Shown piece by piece: positions 13,299-27,200 of a DNA stretch of 64,000 nt (position 1 is the stretch's first letter; the number at the start of each line of letters is the position of its first letter). The notes beneath the pieces were generated by a model. That model was not told the origin of the DNA, searched no databases, and worked only from the letters and a program-made list of their open reading frames with translations. Both the position numbers and the translations under genes were made by a program. Source of the DNA: Prunella strophiata (Eukaryota; Chordata; Aves; Passeriformes; Prunellidae); assembly GCA_036583965.1 (NCBI GenBank), contig JAZBQD010000014.1, forward strand, positions 43,953,490 to 44,017,489. The letters run 5' to 3'.

Positions 13299-15474
13299 CT
13301 ATTAACATTAACATTATTATTTCTTTCTTTAAAAGTAATAAATCTGATGCAGGTTTAGTTATTGTCATGACCATATCCTTTTCCCTTTTAGGATACTTAC
13401 ACTGAGAGAATGATTCAGGAATCCCACAGATTTTAACCTTACTTATAGTGAGAAATGCTCCTAAATCAGTTGGCTAGAGGAACAAGGCTTTTTACAAGGC
13501 CATTTTGTTGGCTTCATAGGAAAAAATACCTCCCACTGGTCTCAGCTGGGTACCAGTGTTGGGGGAAAGATGAGTGGGACATTAACTCCTTTCCCAGCAG
13601 TGATGTGGCCATGGTAACATATCCATGCAGGTACTCTTCCCTGACTTTTGCACTTTATCTCAGAGTAATCCTGCTAAACAAGATCTGGTCTTGTTCCAGT
13701 TGGAAAGCAGTTTTATGTTCCTTCATAGGAAAAGAGTTCTCAACAGACAAGTTTTTAAAGATTAATGACAACATAAAAAGCATTTTGTTCCTTCTCTTTT
13801 AATTTGCCTTAGTGCTAAAATGTTATTTTCCTCAGTAAAAATAACGACATTTTGCAAAAATATATGCAGGAATAAACCACATGTGGGATGTCAGCAATGG
13901 ATTTCACTGACACAAAATTGCTGGGATGAGAGAGTGCAATGCTGAGTCCTGCCCTGCAGAGAAACCAGCTGAGAACAGTGAACAGTAAAACACTCACCTG
14001 CCATTCAGCCCCTGTACACCACCACCCTGGGTGGGCTCACAGCCCTGCTCTGGGGCTGCGTGGTTATTTGATGCTAGCAGCAATGATCAAGGCATTTCAT
14101 CAGGCAGAAATGAATACTGCTCCCCAAAGCTGCCCAGAGAAAAAGGAAAATGACACTTAATAACCGTAGTTTAGAAAAAAGGAGAGAAAACTGTGAGCTG
14201 CTGGAAACTGCCCAGATTAAGGATTAGGTAGGCACATGGTATTTCAGCAGGTGAAGAAGAAAGAAGGTAGCTGGGCTCTGGCAGGCGTGTGCTGAGCTAG
14301 AAATCACATCACATGTACTACCAACAGTACCTCTGTATCACCTCTTGGTTTTCTCTTTTGTCTTATTAGATTTTGACAGATCTCCCCAAATTTGGAAATA
14401 TTTCAATTTACAGCCTATTAGTACACTATAAATATTGTTTATTCTTTATTTGTCTCTCTAATTAATATCTATTGCTTAGCTCCTCTCCTCCCCTCCACTT
14501 TGACTCCCCACCCCACCACCCACCACTTAGGACTTTTTTCTAATTAGACACGGATTTTCCTACTTTTATTTCTCAGTGATGAAATGATATTACATTTTCT
14601 GAAGATTCATGTTGTTCTCTGAATATGAGTGTCACACTAGCTTGATGGGAGCTTGGAGTCATGATTTAATAATGGGAGAAAATCAGCAAGTACTGTGTCT
14701 AAGGGAAAGACACAAGAGTGGCCATCATCTTGGGCTGATAGCAGCTGAACTCAGATTAGGAAAGAGATCTGTGTTTAAGTGTGATTGCTGGAATGCAATA
14801 AGGGAAACAGCCAAACCTCTGGGCTGTGATGTCTCCAGAAGAATGTGTACCTTCCTAGATGACTTAGGTTGCTCAAAGACAATTCCTAGGCTCACCTGGA
14901 GGGACAATCTGGTATCAGCCCCTTGAAAGCAATACGATATGACCCTATGATCCTTTCTGGTCAGGGATTCCACACTTTTATTAATTTAAAAGAAAACAGT
15001 GGAGATATTTTGGACTGAGCTTGAACAGCTGTATGTTTAGTGAGGATTTAGTGTGATGTCTCCCTGAATCTTGAAGAGAGAATTTTCTGATTATCAGACT
15101 GTGAACTGGCAGTGGCATAATTTTCCTAAGCGCTTGCAGAGCAGTGCTCTTATGATATTTATATGCCTGGAGATGCAAAGAACACTGCCAGTGTCAACTA
15201 ATGCCAAAAGTGTTTAAAAAAAAATGAATGATTCCCAGAATTTGGTAGTTTGGAAATACCATTATGTGCCCTTCTGCAACTTTAAGCATATCTTTTAAAG
15301 CCTGATGCCAAGTGACATCAAAACCTAATCCTGCTATGAAAAGCACTGCAATCAGTTAGGAACTTCTGTGAGTCAAGCACAGGGACAATGAAAACGGAGC
15401 CATTAGGGCATTTCTTCAACCCCACAGACTGCCCAAGACTAGTAATTTCATCTTGCTCTACATCACTGGGCTGC

Positions 15475-15492
15475 CAGCAGCAGCAGCAGCAG
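15475..15492. repeat. (CAG)6 trinucleotide repeat
   Basis: Six uninterrupted CAG units in a locally GC-richer stretch. An open frame across it is short and unrecognised. Confidence 0.9.
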
Positions 15493-16103
15493 CTCAGGAC
15501 ATGCCCCAGGGGCAGTGGAGGGGCTTCTGCTGCATGGAGAGTCAGGGGGTCCCATCAAGCACCCAGACAGCAAGTTGCCATTGCTCCTGAGCTCTAGTCA
15601 GCTCCCACTGAGGCTCTTTTAAATAACTTGGATGCTCCTCAACAATAATTTTACACCCTAAACTCAATCAGCTGCTTTTCATTCTCTGTTTTTCCTTAAC
15701 TCATGTTCTGTGAAAATGTCACTGCTAGTTTTTCTTGCATGAGATTTGGCTCAAAGTTAGGCATATGCTGTGTTCATGTTTTGTATGTGTAGAACAAATA
15801 GCAAGCTCAGCCAGGGAGAGGACTCATGGCAGTTACCTAACATCTTACAACAAAGAAATACATCAATGAATCATTTAATTAACTAATAATAGCAGGTAAA
15901 GAAAAGCCAGAAAGACCCACTCATTCTGCAAAATTAAAAGCTAATTCATAAGAAATATCCTCTGGAATTGTGTCCTTTGTTCTTGAATTCTCTATATGCT
16001 GTAAATACCATGCACAGCATATGCATGGCTTATACTTAAAGGCAAATTCTCAGTCTAAATAAAACAATGCTTGGTTTTTTTTTTTCTTAAAGATAAGCAA
16101 TAA

Positions 16104-16109
16104 TTTATT
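16104..16109 (-). terminator. PDZRN4: Candidate polyadenylation signal AATAAA
   Basis: AATAAA on the minus strand (TTTATT on plus), the first canonical hexamer about 600 bp after the stop codon. Downstream on the minus strand come a genomic A-run and a T-rich patch (TGTTTTATTT), suitable as a downstream element. The A-run could also cause internal priming in cDNA data. Confidence 0.5.
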
Positions 16110-16706
16110 TCTCTTTCATCTTCACAATTATCACATACTGTGCAGCTACAAGACCAATGCCACTACATAACACAGGAGAATTGCTCACCTACACTTTACT
16201 TGGACAAATACAATTACAATTTACAGATTAAATGTACTGTAAAATATGCAGTTGGAAAAATGTCATTCTTATCTATATGATGGGATGTGGCATATGTTTT
16301 ATGAACAGATTCAATCTAAGATGTAAAACTTTAAAACTTGTTAAGCCAAGGATACAGTATAAAGCATTTTGGTTTGGTATTGTATTGTTACTAAAGTAGA
16401 AAAAGCAAAATTAGAGAAATAAATCCAGATCTTAAGTTACAGGATATGTGTTAGGTTAAGAAATTTTTTGCTTTACTTTTCTATTTTTTTTTTTACAAAT
16501 GAATAATATGAATATATTGCAGGATAAAGAAAGACTGCCAGATAAAGAAGGTACTGTTATATGAAAAACAAATGAAAAATACCAGGTCATTTTGCTTACA
16601 AAAAGATCAAACTATAAACAGTCACAAAATATATAAAAATGCCACATTGAACGAGGCAATTGTACTCTACCTAAACTGGTAGTATACTCTCTGTTAGAAG
16701 TTGTGT
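16110..16706 (-). other. PDZRN4: PDZRN4 3' untranslated region (probable)
   Basis: Between the TGA and the first canonical AATAAA on the minus strand lies about 0.6 kb of AT-rich sequence with no open frame, read here as 3' UTR. Longer forms using other signals cannot be excluded. No transcript data are available. Confidence 0.6.
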
Positions 16707-18233
16707 TCATACAGTAGTAACTGATAAAAAGGCATTGTGCACTCTTGTGCCGTCTGGGGATTTAGCACCATGTGTCATCAGTTCTTGTATTGTCATCCAG
16801 TTGTCCAAGATTTTCTTGTTCCTCTTTTTCATCATCTTTTTGTGACTCAGTTCAATAATGTTGATTTCTTTTTTGCCCTCGCTGCCGCTCTGCGGACTTT
16901 CCTTAAGACACTCCAGCCTGCTCCTCATCATGAACTCCCGCCGCCTCCTCTGCTCCTTCGCGCGCACCAAATGCTGCTTCCGCTCTTCCTTGCTCCAGTA
17001 GCGACCCATCTTCATCTCACTCATCGTATCATCATCTGTCGTCATCCCACTGCGCTCCTCTTTAATTTTTAAGGCACGTTCCTTCAGGATTCTGTCTCGA
17101 ACGGGTCTCTTGGTGATGTACCTCGTCCCATCACTCCTTATTTTCACTTTCCATTCCATCTTGGGCTCCGCACACTTCTGCGAGTCTTTGCACATGCTCA
17201 CCAGGCTGAGCTGGCTCTGGGCGTACTCCACAGCAGACTTCTGCTGGATCAGTTGCATATAGCTTTGATAATGCTTTGCATGAGCAGGGATGTTCCCGTA
17301 CCTGTAAGAAGAACTGTGATATGGAGACAAATAGGGAATGTGCTCGCTGCCTTGCCTTTCCTGGTCTGTGACTTTGCTGCTCTCTGGTGCCAGCACCGCA
17401 TTCTCAGCAGCATTATTTTGCTCAGTGGGTTTGGTTTTGGCTGAGGTTGTCTCCCTGTTGCTTTGTCCTGAGGATGACTGATTAGCAACAATTGTGGTCC
17501 TCAGATTTTTCCTGTTGGTTATGCTGATCACCCTGTGGAGGGAGTTATCAGGGGATCGCTCCACAGTCAGCGGAGTGCTCCTGCAGCTTTCAGCAGTGTT
17601 GTAGGCACTGGAGCTGTCCTTGTCAGACTTCTCAGGGTGCTCCATGATGTCATCCAGTTTGCCTCTTTGTATGTCTGTGCTGGTGTTATAATTCCTGAAA
17701 TTTTCATCATGTAAAGCCCAAATGTCTCCATACTGATCTCTCACCTTTTGGAGCCGATGAGCTTGCATAATATTCTGGCATTCAAGTTCAATGCTCCTCA
17801 GTTCCTCATTGAGTAGCTGCAGCTCATGCTCCACTCCATCTTGCTCTCTTTTGTTGCATCCTATCATGCTGCTTGAGTAATAAAGATCATACTCCCCATG
17901 GTTTCGAATCTTGCACTTCAGTTCCAACAGCTGCCGAAATCTTTCACATTCCTCCTCTGGGTTTCCTATGAAATCAGATTCAATGTATTCCCCAGACACA
18001 AAGCTTTCATTGCACTGGAGCTCAACACTGCCTAATGTGTCCTGGCTGTGGCCCAAATCCCTTTTGCTCTGCAGGGTAGCACCATTCTGCTCCTCGGTTG
18101 CATTTTCTTGCTCTGAGCTCTCATCATTTCGAAGACTTTCATCTGTAGGTCCCACCCCACTGTCCTTCTCATGATTGTTGGATGATGAAGTTGCAGTGTC
18201 TGTAGTGCCATCTTCCTCTTCATGTTTCTTTGG
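16707..18233 (-). CDS. PDZRN4: PDZRN4 terminal exon: LNX3-homology C-terminal region
   Basis: This large last coding exon starts after a ctcattcttttag acceptor (AG at 18235-18234), encodes 508 residues and stops at TGA (16707-16709). Residues 1-50 are a hydrophilic, Ser/Glu-rich block ([20 protein letters not shown]). About residues 132-168 form a predicted coiled coil ([19 protein letters not shown]). A low-complexity middle follows (about 175-295), then a strongly conserved block from about 296 ([16 protein letters not shown]) through [21 protein letters not shown] basic stretch follows ([20 protein letters not shown], about 416-436), and the protein ends SVTTV, a class I PDZ ligand. This C-terminal region is shared with PDZRN3. 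The upper reading-frame boundary is set by the splice acceptor, not by a start codon. Confidence 0.97.
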   Translation of the reverse strand, partial: PKKHEEEDGTTDTATSSSNNHEKDSGVGPTDESLRNDESSEQENATEEQNGATLQSKRDLGHSQDTLGSVELQCNESFVSGEYIESDFIGNPEEECERFRQLLELKCKIRNHGEYDLYYSSSMIGCNKREQDGVEHELQLLNEELRSIELECQNIMQAHRLQKVRDQYGDIWALHDENFRNYNTSTDIQRGKLDDIMEHPEKSDKDSSSAYNTAESCRSTPLTVERSPDNSLHRVISITNRKNLRTTIVANQSSSGQSNRETTSAKTKPTEQNNAAENAVLAPESSKVTDQERQGSEHIPYLSPYHSSSYRYGNIPAHAKHYQSYMQLIQQKSAVEYAQSQLSLVSMCKDSQKCAEPKMEWKVKIRSDGTRYITKRPVRDRILKERALKIKEERSGMTTDDDTMSEMKMGRYWSKEERKQHLVRAKEQRRRREFMMRSRLECLKESPQSGSEGKKEINIIELSHKKMMKKRNKKILDNWMTIQELMTHGAKSPDGTRVHNAFLSVTTV

Positions 18234-21200
18234 CTAAAAGAATGAGTAAACCAAAAGGATTATCAAATGCAGATCATATTATAGTAGAATTATTTTCCAG
18301 TTCTGTTTTGTTAAACAGCTGGTATCTGATTTAAGCTCAATTAAAACAGCTCACTAAACAGCAGTCCTACTGCTCACAGTTTTCAACATTTCTGAGAGCC
18401 ATGCTGTGGTTTCCATACTAAGCAAAGTAAGTGAATTACAGTACTGGTGACATAGCTTCTAAAGTCCGGAAAGAAATACTTCCCTCTCTAGCTAAGCCAT
18501 CTCTTTGCAATGCTTTAAGATAATGATCACCAGATGGTGAACTGCTTTTGATTCTGGATTATGGCCAGAAACTGGTGGAGCTGAAATCTTCTCAACCTTG
18601 AGAGAAAGCTTCAGAACTGGTATTGCTTCAAACAAATGGAGCAAGCAGCCAAGGAAGCAATGACTAGTACAACCTAACAGGTTGCAAAAAGGCTACTGTT
18701 TCTTCTTTTAAACAGTGAACTTTTGTTTGCTTCACTGCATCCTCCACAGCCTTCTCCTACACTTCTTGTGCTCAGTAGCTTTTTTTCTGAAAAAGTGTTC
18801 AGTTTGGATTCTAGGATTCTGCTCAGAAGGACCTCAGTCCATTTAATCCCTGGAAACTCTTTTTGAAAACTCATTTATTTCCACTGTTAGAGTTTATTTT
18901 CCTTAAAAATAAGGAAAAAAGTCTTTCAATATTAAGTGCAGAACAACACTGAATGCTTTGCCATGGGTATAATGTCAAGCTTTTTGACTGCTGATTAGCA
19001 CTCCATATATTGTACCTCACCTATTTATATTCCAAACCTATTTATAATCCATAGAATCTGAGATAATACCTCTCTGAAGAGACAGACACTTTATTTTTCA
19101 AACCAGATAAGCAAAGAATCATGCAGAGTGCAATTTATATGACTAAGTACCTAACTACACACAGTACCAACCAAACACCATGTCTCTTTTAGGAGGAATA
19201 ATTGCATAATTATGTATAATGACTGTAATAATCAGGAGACAAAAAGGTACCATGCACCCAGTGAAAGGAAACAAACTTAAAGAGGCCACTGTCATAATTC
19301 CCTTTTTATCTACTTTGACAAACAGTAAAACAGGATGAAAATGTGTCTCCTATGTCATCCCTTTCTCCTCTCTTCATGTCCACCTGATGATCACATGCCC
19401 TTCATCTGGTATCATTTCTTCAGCTGTCACAAAAAAATAATGACCTAGTGTCAGAAAAACAAAAATAACCTCCTTCAATTCAGTGTAAGAGTGGAATAAA
19501 GCAAATATTGAAAGAAACATACCACCAGGAGAATTCGGCGTCTGTGACAAACTAGTTAAAAATTTCTGAAAAGATGCCTTAGGAGATTTAGGTTTAATGT
19601 AGTATCTTTCTAGTTCACCTCCTCCAGGTGAGTGCTCCTACATATGCTATTCTCTTCCCTTCTCTCATCTGCTTTGGAGCTGCTGCAGCTTGGCTTGACC
19701 TCTTCTGTCCCCCAAACCTTTCAGCAGAGAAGTGACTCCAACCTGGGCAGCTTACACTTGACCCCAGCCACTGCAATGTGCAATCCATATTTCTCACTGC
19801 TCTGGAAAATATTTAACTGCTGACACGAGGGAGAACAGCTCCAGCAGACAACAAGAGAGGCAGTGCTGCAGAGCAGTCAGGAATCTGGGTGCCTATTCCA
19901 AATGTGGGGCTCCATTCACATGACCAAACAAGGGTGGTCAGGATCTGCTATTTGGGAGTGAGTGATATAACACAATTTGCACCCATATGACTAAAATTCC
20001 AAAAAGGGTGGTTTATGTGCTAGCACAGCTACACAGCTTACAGGACCAGATCTTCATGATACTTCCTCTGATGTCTTCTGCCTGGTACTACACCACCCAA
20101 AGCATATATTTGAACACTTCTGAAAAAACCACTTAATGAGGCTATTTGTATAGGTGTTGGGAAGAGAACTTGACAGTTAAGGCCCATGCAATCAACATTT
20201 TCAGAACTGGTAGCTCTTGTTTTCCACACCACTTTTATCAATAATTTAAGCTTTGCTTCTTCAACTTCAACTTGATTTATTACTGACTGAATATAATACT
20301 CTGCCATCTACTTCAGTTACTTTATCTGGAATTAACATGCATACACAAAAGATGTAAACAAAGCAAAGCCCATCTTTTGAGTCACGTAGAAACCAGATGA
20401 GTGAGATTGATCTGATGAAATATAAGTGTCTATAGCATAGGTATCTGAATGTCAGATAGTGACTTTGGGTTCCCTCAGGAAAAAACACGTGTCTATACAA
20501 TCAGATTCTTCTCAAACTAAAGCAGACATCTGTATCACATCAAATTTTTTCCCCAGTATGTGGATACTTACAGCTAAGTCAATTAAGAAAATGGAAAGTA
20601 ATACAGATATTTATTGTACTGCATGTTTATGTTTTTGAGATATATTTTATTAAAAAATCCATTGTGACTCAAGTAAGGTAGCCCCTGGCATTTTTGTCCT
20701 GCACATTTCATGCTTGCCAGAGCTCCTAAACATGTGCAGATTGAGCAGTCTTTTACAGCATGAGATAATTTTAGTTTTATTTTGAAAGATAACAAGCCTA
20801 ATTCCACATTACATCTCTTCTGAAAAACAAGAAAGAATCCACAATTTTCAGTGTGTTGCTTTTTCTGCTGTTTCTACTATCTATTTCAAACAAAGTGTTT
20901 GTTTCCAAACATACACTGTCAATCTCTTCTACAATTATTTCTGTTTGAAATACCAAAGGGCTCCTTAGGCCTCATCTTTGCAGTGAGAACTCAGATAATG
21001 AGAAGGTAAACCCAGCGGTGCGTACAATCAAGCAATAAATGAACCTCAAAAGATTCTGCATTTCAGCTCCAGCAAGAATTCCAGCCTATGAAATGGCTAA
21101 TCTTGCAGGAATTCAGGCACTGTTCTATTCTTTCACAATTTAAAATGTATATTGGGACTCAAAACCCAGACTGCTACTAAAATCTGAATGCAGTATGATT

Positions 21201-24200
21201 CAGTTGAAGGCTCTAACAAACACAGCTGGGCTCTCTGGTCAGCCTCTGACAGTGAGAGGGAGACATGTCACAGAGAGAGGAATCTCCAGTGGCAGGCTAA
21301 CCATGAGGTACTCAAACCATGAGGGAAATTTGGAATTTATTTCAGCGGTTCACTAAAAGGGAAAATGCTCTTCTGCCAACAATGCTGGTCTTTTAAAACA
21401 GGCTTCCTTCAAAAAAAGGATTTTGCCCCAGATATTTTCTCTGTATTTCAGCTTTGAATGAACTAGAATAATTCTTTTTATCCAATTCTTTCTTCTTCTT
21501 CTTAATAGGTTCTGATATATTACACGATATCAATAAGAATTTCTGCATGGCAAATGTATGGCAGTCTTCTGAAAATTATCTCTGCTGCATAATAAACCAT
21601 GATGTTGTAAAGGGAAAGGAACACAATGAGTTATAAAAAATGGAGAATTACATCTTTCCTTGAGCACTTTTTTGGACTATTCCATACAGAGAAGAATACA
21701 ATTCTTGATTGAATTCTACAGAGTGGGCTCAAAAACATACAGAAAAGACATGACTATCTACTTGACTCTTCTATTACAAACTGTACGAAATCTTTTGGTG
21801 ACAGCTCACATTAAATGTTAATATGGCATTCTGTAAAACAGACTTGTATTTGGAAGGATATTCTGATAGACAGTGTATTCATTCCTGCAGCTCTCAAGAT
21901 TCATGATGACAGATGATTATGAAGCCAGAGGACTAAGTTTTTGTTCACAAAAATCAAGGCTGGTCTCCATGGCCAGCCGGGGAGCTTGAAGGTACTCAGA
22001 TTGGCCACTGGCAGCTGCAATGAAGTGTGGTTTCATAGCTCCAATGGATGGTGTGATTCCCCTCAGGAAACTGCTAGATTTCCCAGCCTAACAAGGAGTA
22101 AAGAACCAGTTTTCTGACTTGACGAGTCACTGCATAGAGTCTAGAGAGACAGCAGCTGTCACAAATTACTGACGCCCCATTACACACCAAGCTGCATTTG
22201 GTTGATTCGATTACTCATCAGAAGGGCAAAGAAATGTCTGGCTGTCCTAGAATTACTTCAAGCAATGCAACGTCAGATACTGACAGATCACAAGTGACCA
22301 CAATTTTTTTTTCCAGTGTACTGTTCTTTACAGTAATATAAAATCTCAATGTGGCAAAAAAAAAAAAAAAAAGCTTGGCAAAAGATTCCAACAGGGAATA
22401 AACAATTTCAATGGGTTCTGTGAAAGCACATCACAGAATATCAATGTTTACTTATTAATACTTTCCACAACCCAAATTCAGTGAAAAAGCCAAGACTTGA
22501 CAAGAACCTTGCAGTGGAAGGTCACAATGGTAAAGAGATTTCAGAGTTCCCAACACATAATGTGAGTGCCCAGTAGGAGTTGATAGACAGACTCGTTCAA
22601 GAATTTCTACCAGAACTGGAGATTTGTTTGAAAATGTCACCATGCAAATGAAATTTTTTTGCAAAGAGCAAGTGGTTTTTCTGACAGGAAATATTTGGTG
22701 TCCAAAACAAAATTTTGGCTAAAACAATAATCAAGATACCATATATCAGCTGAAAGTAGCTAGCAGTGCAGCAGTTAGCACATTTAACCTGGGAAACTGA
22801 GGCTTGGTTCACTGCCTGGAAAGGAAAGTCACAACTAAAAAAAATCCTGGGAAAAATCCTGTTGCAAGGCTCCCTTCCCCCAACCCTGGAGTTATTCCAC
22901 TTGGTGTAAATAATTAAATGCTTATGAGATCAAATATTTGTAATCTGTTCTGTCATTTCAGAGAACTGACTTAATTATTCTGTCAGTGTCTGTGTCCCAA
23001 TGAATATTTCATTGATATACAGGGAAGAGCTTTACTATGAGCTATCACCTACTCATTGACCCAGTGTCAAGGCTGAAGGGGAAGTCAGGAGGAAACAGAC
23101 TAAATGCACATTCATGCCCCACAATGTGGACCAAACATTGAGGCATTTGAAACTCCCTGGTTTCCAGAAAAGAGAAGGCTCTCATAGTCTTTCTCCCTCT
23201 CTTCAAAAAAAAAAAAAAAAAAAAAAAAAAGCCACAGGCTCTCTTTCTGAGCAATTCAGAATGGGGAAAAAATTGTAAGTCACAAAGTTCTATGGGTGGA
23301 AAAACAGTTTCTTCCCAGCTGCATAAATCCAGAAGCCAGGAGAAGTTGAATTTTATTTCTTTGGCTCCGCACAGGTGTGCATACTGGCAGATCATCTGAT
23401 CCAGGAGTGGGTACTTACACCTTTCACAACAACGTACATCTGAGAAGACCACTTGATGAAACTGTAGGGTATGTTTGCTACAGTCACACAGCCTACAGAA
23501 CATATGGGCAGGTAAAAGTCAGGATAGTAGCAAGCTGAGACTATGCTAACAATAGCTTATTTGTCTCCATTAACAAAACAAATGCTGAGCTGTGTGCTGT
23601 CGGTGTAAGAGAAATACACTCACATTAACAAAACACCTGTTGTTTATTTAAACACGTCTTCCATCTTGTTTTGCAAGCTCTGGTGCAAGGCTGGCTCATA
23701 CATTGCATGCATACAACAAGAGGGGCACCTAGCTCAGCTCAGAGCTCTAGGTGCTACACTGCTATTCACAGGTTCACAGAATATAATGAGTTGGAAAGCA
23801 TCCCAAAAGGATCATCAAGTCCAGCTCTAAAGTTAAATCCCCCCTATGGGGATTGAACCCATGACCTTGGTGTTATTAGCACCAGTTTAACAAAAACTGA
23901 CATGAAGTTTAACATCATAAATCCCAAACACTTCAGAATTAAAGAAGGAAAGCAATATTATTCTGAGAGTTCAGAGAAAAGGAGAAATCTGCACTTATCA
24001 CACCCTATTAAATTGTTTATTAACTTGTTATACTAGGCCTAAGCATGTATTGTTCTCTTTTCCCTTACATACAGTGTGCTGGAGATCACAGCATTTGGAG
24101 AGAGAACTTTATCAAAGCCTTTGACTCCATTTTACAGCACACTGTTTCATTCTCTATTAATAAAAAGTATACCTAGAAAAATTTCAAATTATATGTTCAG

Positions 24201-27200
24201 TAGTAGTCATACCTGCTCCACCTCATTGGCTGTGTACTGCATTGCTTCATTATGCTGCTCTTCCAACATTTCCAAGTTTAAATCCTCTAAGAATTCATTC
24301 CTTTCATCATCCAGCCACCCTTCCTCCAGCTGCAAAGAATACATTAGTATGTTATTTTATGTTAGCAAGGACACATGCTAAAATAGAGTAAACCCAAATG
24401 GCAATGCTTGACTAGTTCTTTTTATTCTAATGATTCTCTTCAGAAAGCCAGGCAGTAGGAATTCAAGTTCATGTCTCAAAAAAGAAAAAGAATAGAAAAA
24501 GGATAAAAAGATGGGATTCATGTCTTTTATCCTTTCGTAAAACAGTATGACTGCTTTTCTCTCATAATGAAGGAGACTGCACAGCACAGACATTATTTCC
24601 TTTCAAAAGGTATGAAAGGCACAGCACATAATCCTGAAGCTGTCATGTTCATTACTACTGAGAGACCCCGCACTGCAAGAATGGCAATGTTACTAATAGG
24701 GCCAGGAGGCAACTGGGCTCTTCTCTCTAACAACCTCCATTCCAGCCCTGCTGCTTTCCACCTCAATGGAAACCTTACGCTGTGTTTCTGTCACTATCCT
24801 CCCACTGATCTTCCAGGTAAACAAATAAACAGAACAGAGTGATAGAAAGATGAGGTGACTCGAAGGGAGGCAGTTTTAGTTCTCCCAGTGTGTCTGGAAG
24901 CAAGGTTTATCTATTTGCTTGTTTTTTTCTCCCAAGGTGTAAAATAGTACATTGACATTTGGTGAACATAGTGTTGCAAAAGGACAGGAGGGGATGCTAT
25001 GTTTTCTGTCAAGTACATATCTCTTCTTGAACCCATTTCACACACTTCACATCTTTCAAAACTGATAAAACAGGTACCCTGGCCTAAAACGCTGTTCTTT
25101 CCATTTTGTTCATTATGCTCATATATGCACATGAGCATAATGATCCTTTGTACCTGTAATCCCTTGCCAGATGGCACACTGCATCAAAAAGAAAAACACT
25201 GGTCAGTGGCACTCTTGGCTATTATGACAGGATTGTAGCAGAAGGAACACTTATTGTTTCATCATTGATGAAGGAACCACAGGACAGTGGTGACAAAAAC
25301 ATGCTGAAAGGAAAAGCCTCAGCATAAGACAATTACAAGAATACCAAGTATTCATGTCTCAAGACAGCAAGACAAAGGTAGCACAGGCCAGCTCCTAGAG
25401 CAGAATTACTACTGCCTCAAAGCCAGGATATGTCTGGTCACAAATGTCAGTCAGAAAAGTTACACTAAACCAGTAGCAGTAGTAGTAGTAAAAGTAGTAG
25501 TAGTTCAAAGCTACACAAGGAGTGACTGATGCTGTGTAGTACTTCTAATGGAATACAGGCAGAACATCACTGTTTCCTTAAACTCTGATGTGTTTTTGCC
25601 CATGTCAAGGAATTCTTTCCTCTTGTAGAGAAGCCTTTCATCATTTCCCCAGGTAAAGCCAGTCACCTATGGTTTGGGATTAGGAGGAGACTTTTTTCCT
25701 TGAGGACATATAATTTTAATGTTTGTCCTCAACGGGACTTTGAAACAGTTCTGTGAAATGTGGTAGTTTTGTTTACTTGTCTTGTTTACTTTTTTTTCCC
25801 CAAGGAAAGCATGAGCACAGCCTTCCTCTACTGTAAAGGACACAGTTTAATTCACCTCATGTGAGAAAATTGCAGAGATTAACAAATTTGGAGGATGAAA
25901 GATGAATCTCACTTGGGCAAATCTGCTGATTTGTTTGTGGCAGTCCCAGTATATAACTAATAAGAGCACTTATGTTATGTTACAGCTTTTAAAAGAAAAC
26001 TAATATGTGCCTTAGCACACACATGCATTACATACACTGTGTACACATTCATATGTGAGAATGCATGTGTGTGGTGTGGTCCTTTGGTGCTCTGTTTCAA
26101 AACTTCATTATTCACTGCATAAATATACTGCTCAGAGGGGTTTTCTTCCCTGTTACTGAGGAAATGTGCCCAGCAGTCCCCCTTCAAGGCTGCAATACTG
26201 CCATTACCATTTTCTATCTAGAAATGAAAGCCTGCTTAATCCTGCTGCTTTTTACCAAGTCAAAGCAACACAACTAGTAGAAATCAGTTGACAGCCTGAT
26301 CTCTGACCTGCTCTGGCTTTTTTGTCAGTTTTGTATGAGTATGTGCTTAAAACACATAAACTAAACAAAAAAATCCAGCACCAAAGGCCCAAACCTAAAT
26401 CAAACCTCACATTATTTTGTAAGGAGTATTCATGTGGGAAGCTACATTGGTAAACATAAGTAACCCCTTATCTCATACTAATCTCATCATATTGACCTCT
26501 TATTTCATGTTGACCAGTCTAAAGAAATACAGAGACTGAAATTCCTCTGGGCATGTATTTTTTATAAGTGGGTGAGTTTCTGTTCCCTAGAGAAAAACAG
26601 AATCCTAATGAAAAACAGTTGGAATAATATTGAAAAATCTCTTTCAAAATTTCAGCAACTGAGGACAATAATTTTGCAGTATAGAGTGAGGCACACCTAT
26701 TTTTGCTGTACTTTGTCACTGGTTTTATAAGAATTGTTTAGCTTCCTGAAAAACATAAAGGATATGAATGCTGACATTGTGACTCTTTTATAACTGCAGT
26801 ATTTAAGTAGAGATTCCAAGTGGCACTGAATCACACAATTTATTTTATACAGAATATGCAGCTAGTGAGACTGCAAATATCAGAACAATTGCATGAGTGA
26901 CAAATGGCAACTTAACCAACTCTGAATTGTTGGCAGATAGAACTAGTGACAATATAATGTCCTTTTGCTTTGCAAAGGCTTACAAATAGAATATAAAGGT
27001 ATGTAAAAACAGCAGTCTTCTACCACTCTACCTCTCTTTATCAGATAATCAACCTAACAATGTCCCTTGAAATGATATTAAAAATTCTTGGAAGAGCAAG
27101 ATTCTTGGTATTAGCATAATTTTATTTTTAAAATCATAAAAATATTTATTAAAGCTTTTGAAAATGCACCTCCCAAAATGCAGGCATGTTTTTGTGACCA

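Larger units (their letters stand above)
11674..16103. other. Intergenic DNA between the AAGGG tract and PDZRN4
   Basis: No gene recognised. Overlapping open frames on both strands at 12251-12888 reflect locally low stop density and resemble no family I know. It contains a 32-bp-period duplication at 13245-13298 and a (CAG)6 at 15475-15492. Confidence 0.5.
18234..24212 (-). other. PDZRN4: PDZRN4 intron before the terminal exon
   Basis: This 6.0-kb GT-AG intron (donor gtatga, acceptor ttttag) holds a 17-bp A-run at 22356-22372, a 26-bp A-run at 23205-23230 and a SINE at 23773-23890. The 152-codon open frame at 23045-23503 runs through the A-run (poly-Phe) and is not taken as a gene. Confidence 0.9.

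Noticed and set aside
16737..18174. Plus-strand open frames opposite the terminal exon
   Set aside because: They are antisense shadows of the PDZRN4 coding exon.
23045..23503. 152-codon open frame on the minus strand
   Set aside because: It runs through a 26-bp A-run as poly-Phe, has no recognisable domain and lies in a PDZRN4 intron.
23839..23890. Functional tRNA-Ile gene
   Set aside because: Only the anticodon and T arms are present; the acceptor 5' strand, D arm and A box are missing and it is fused to a CR1-like tail.
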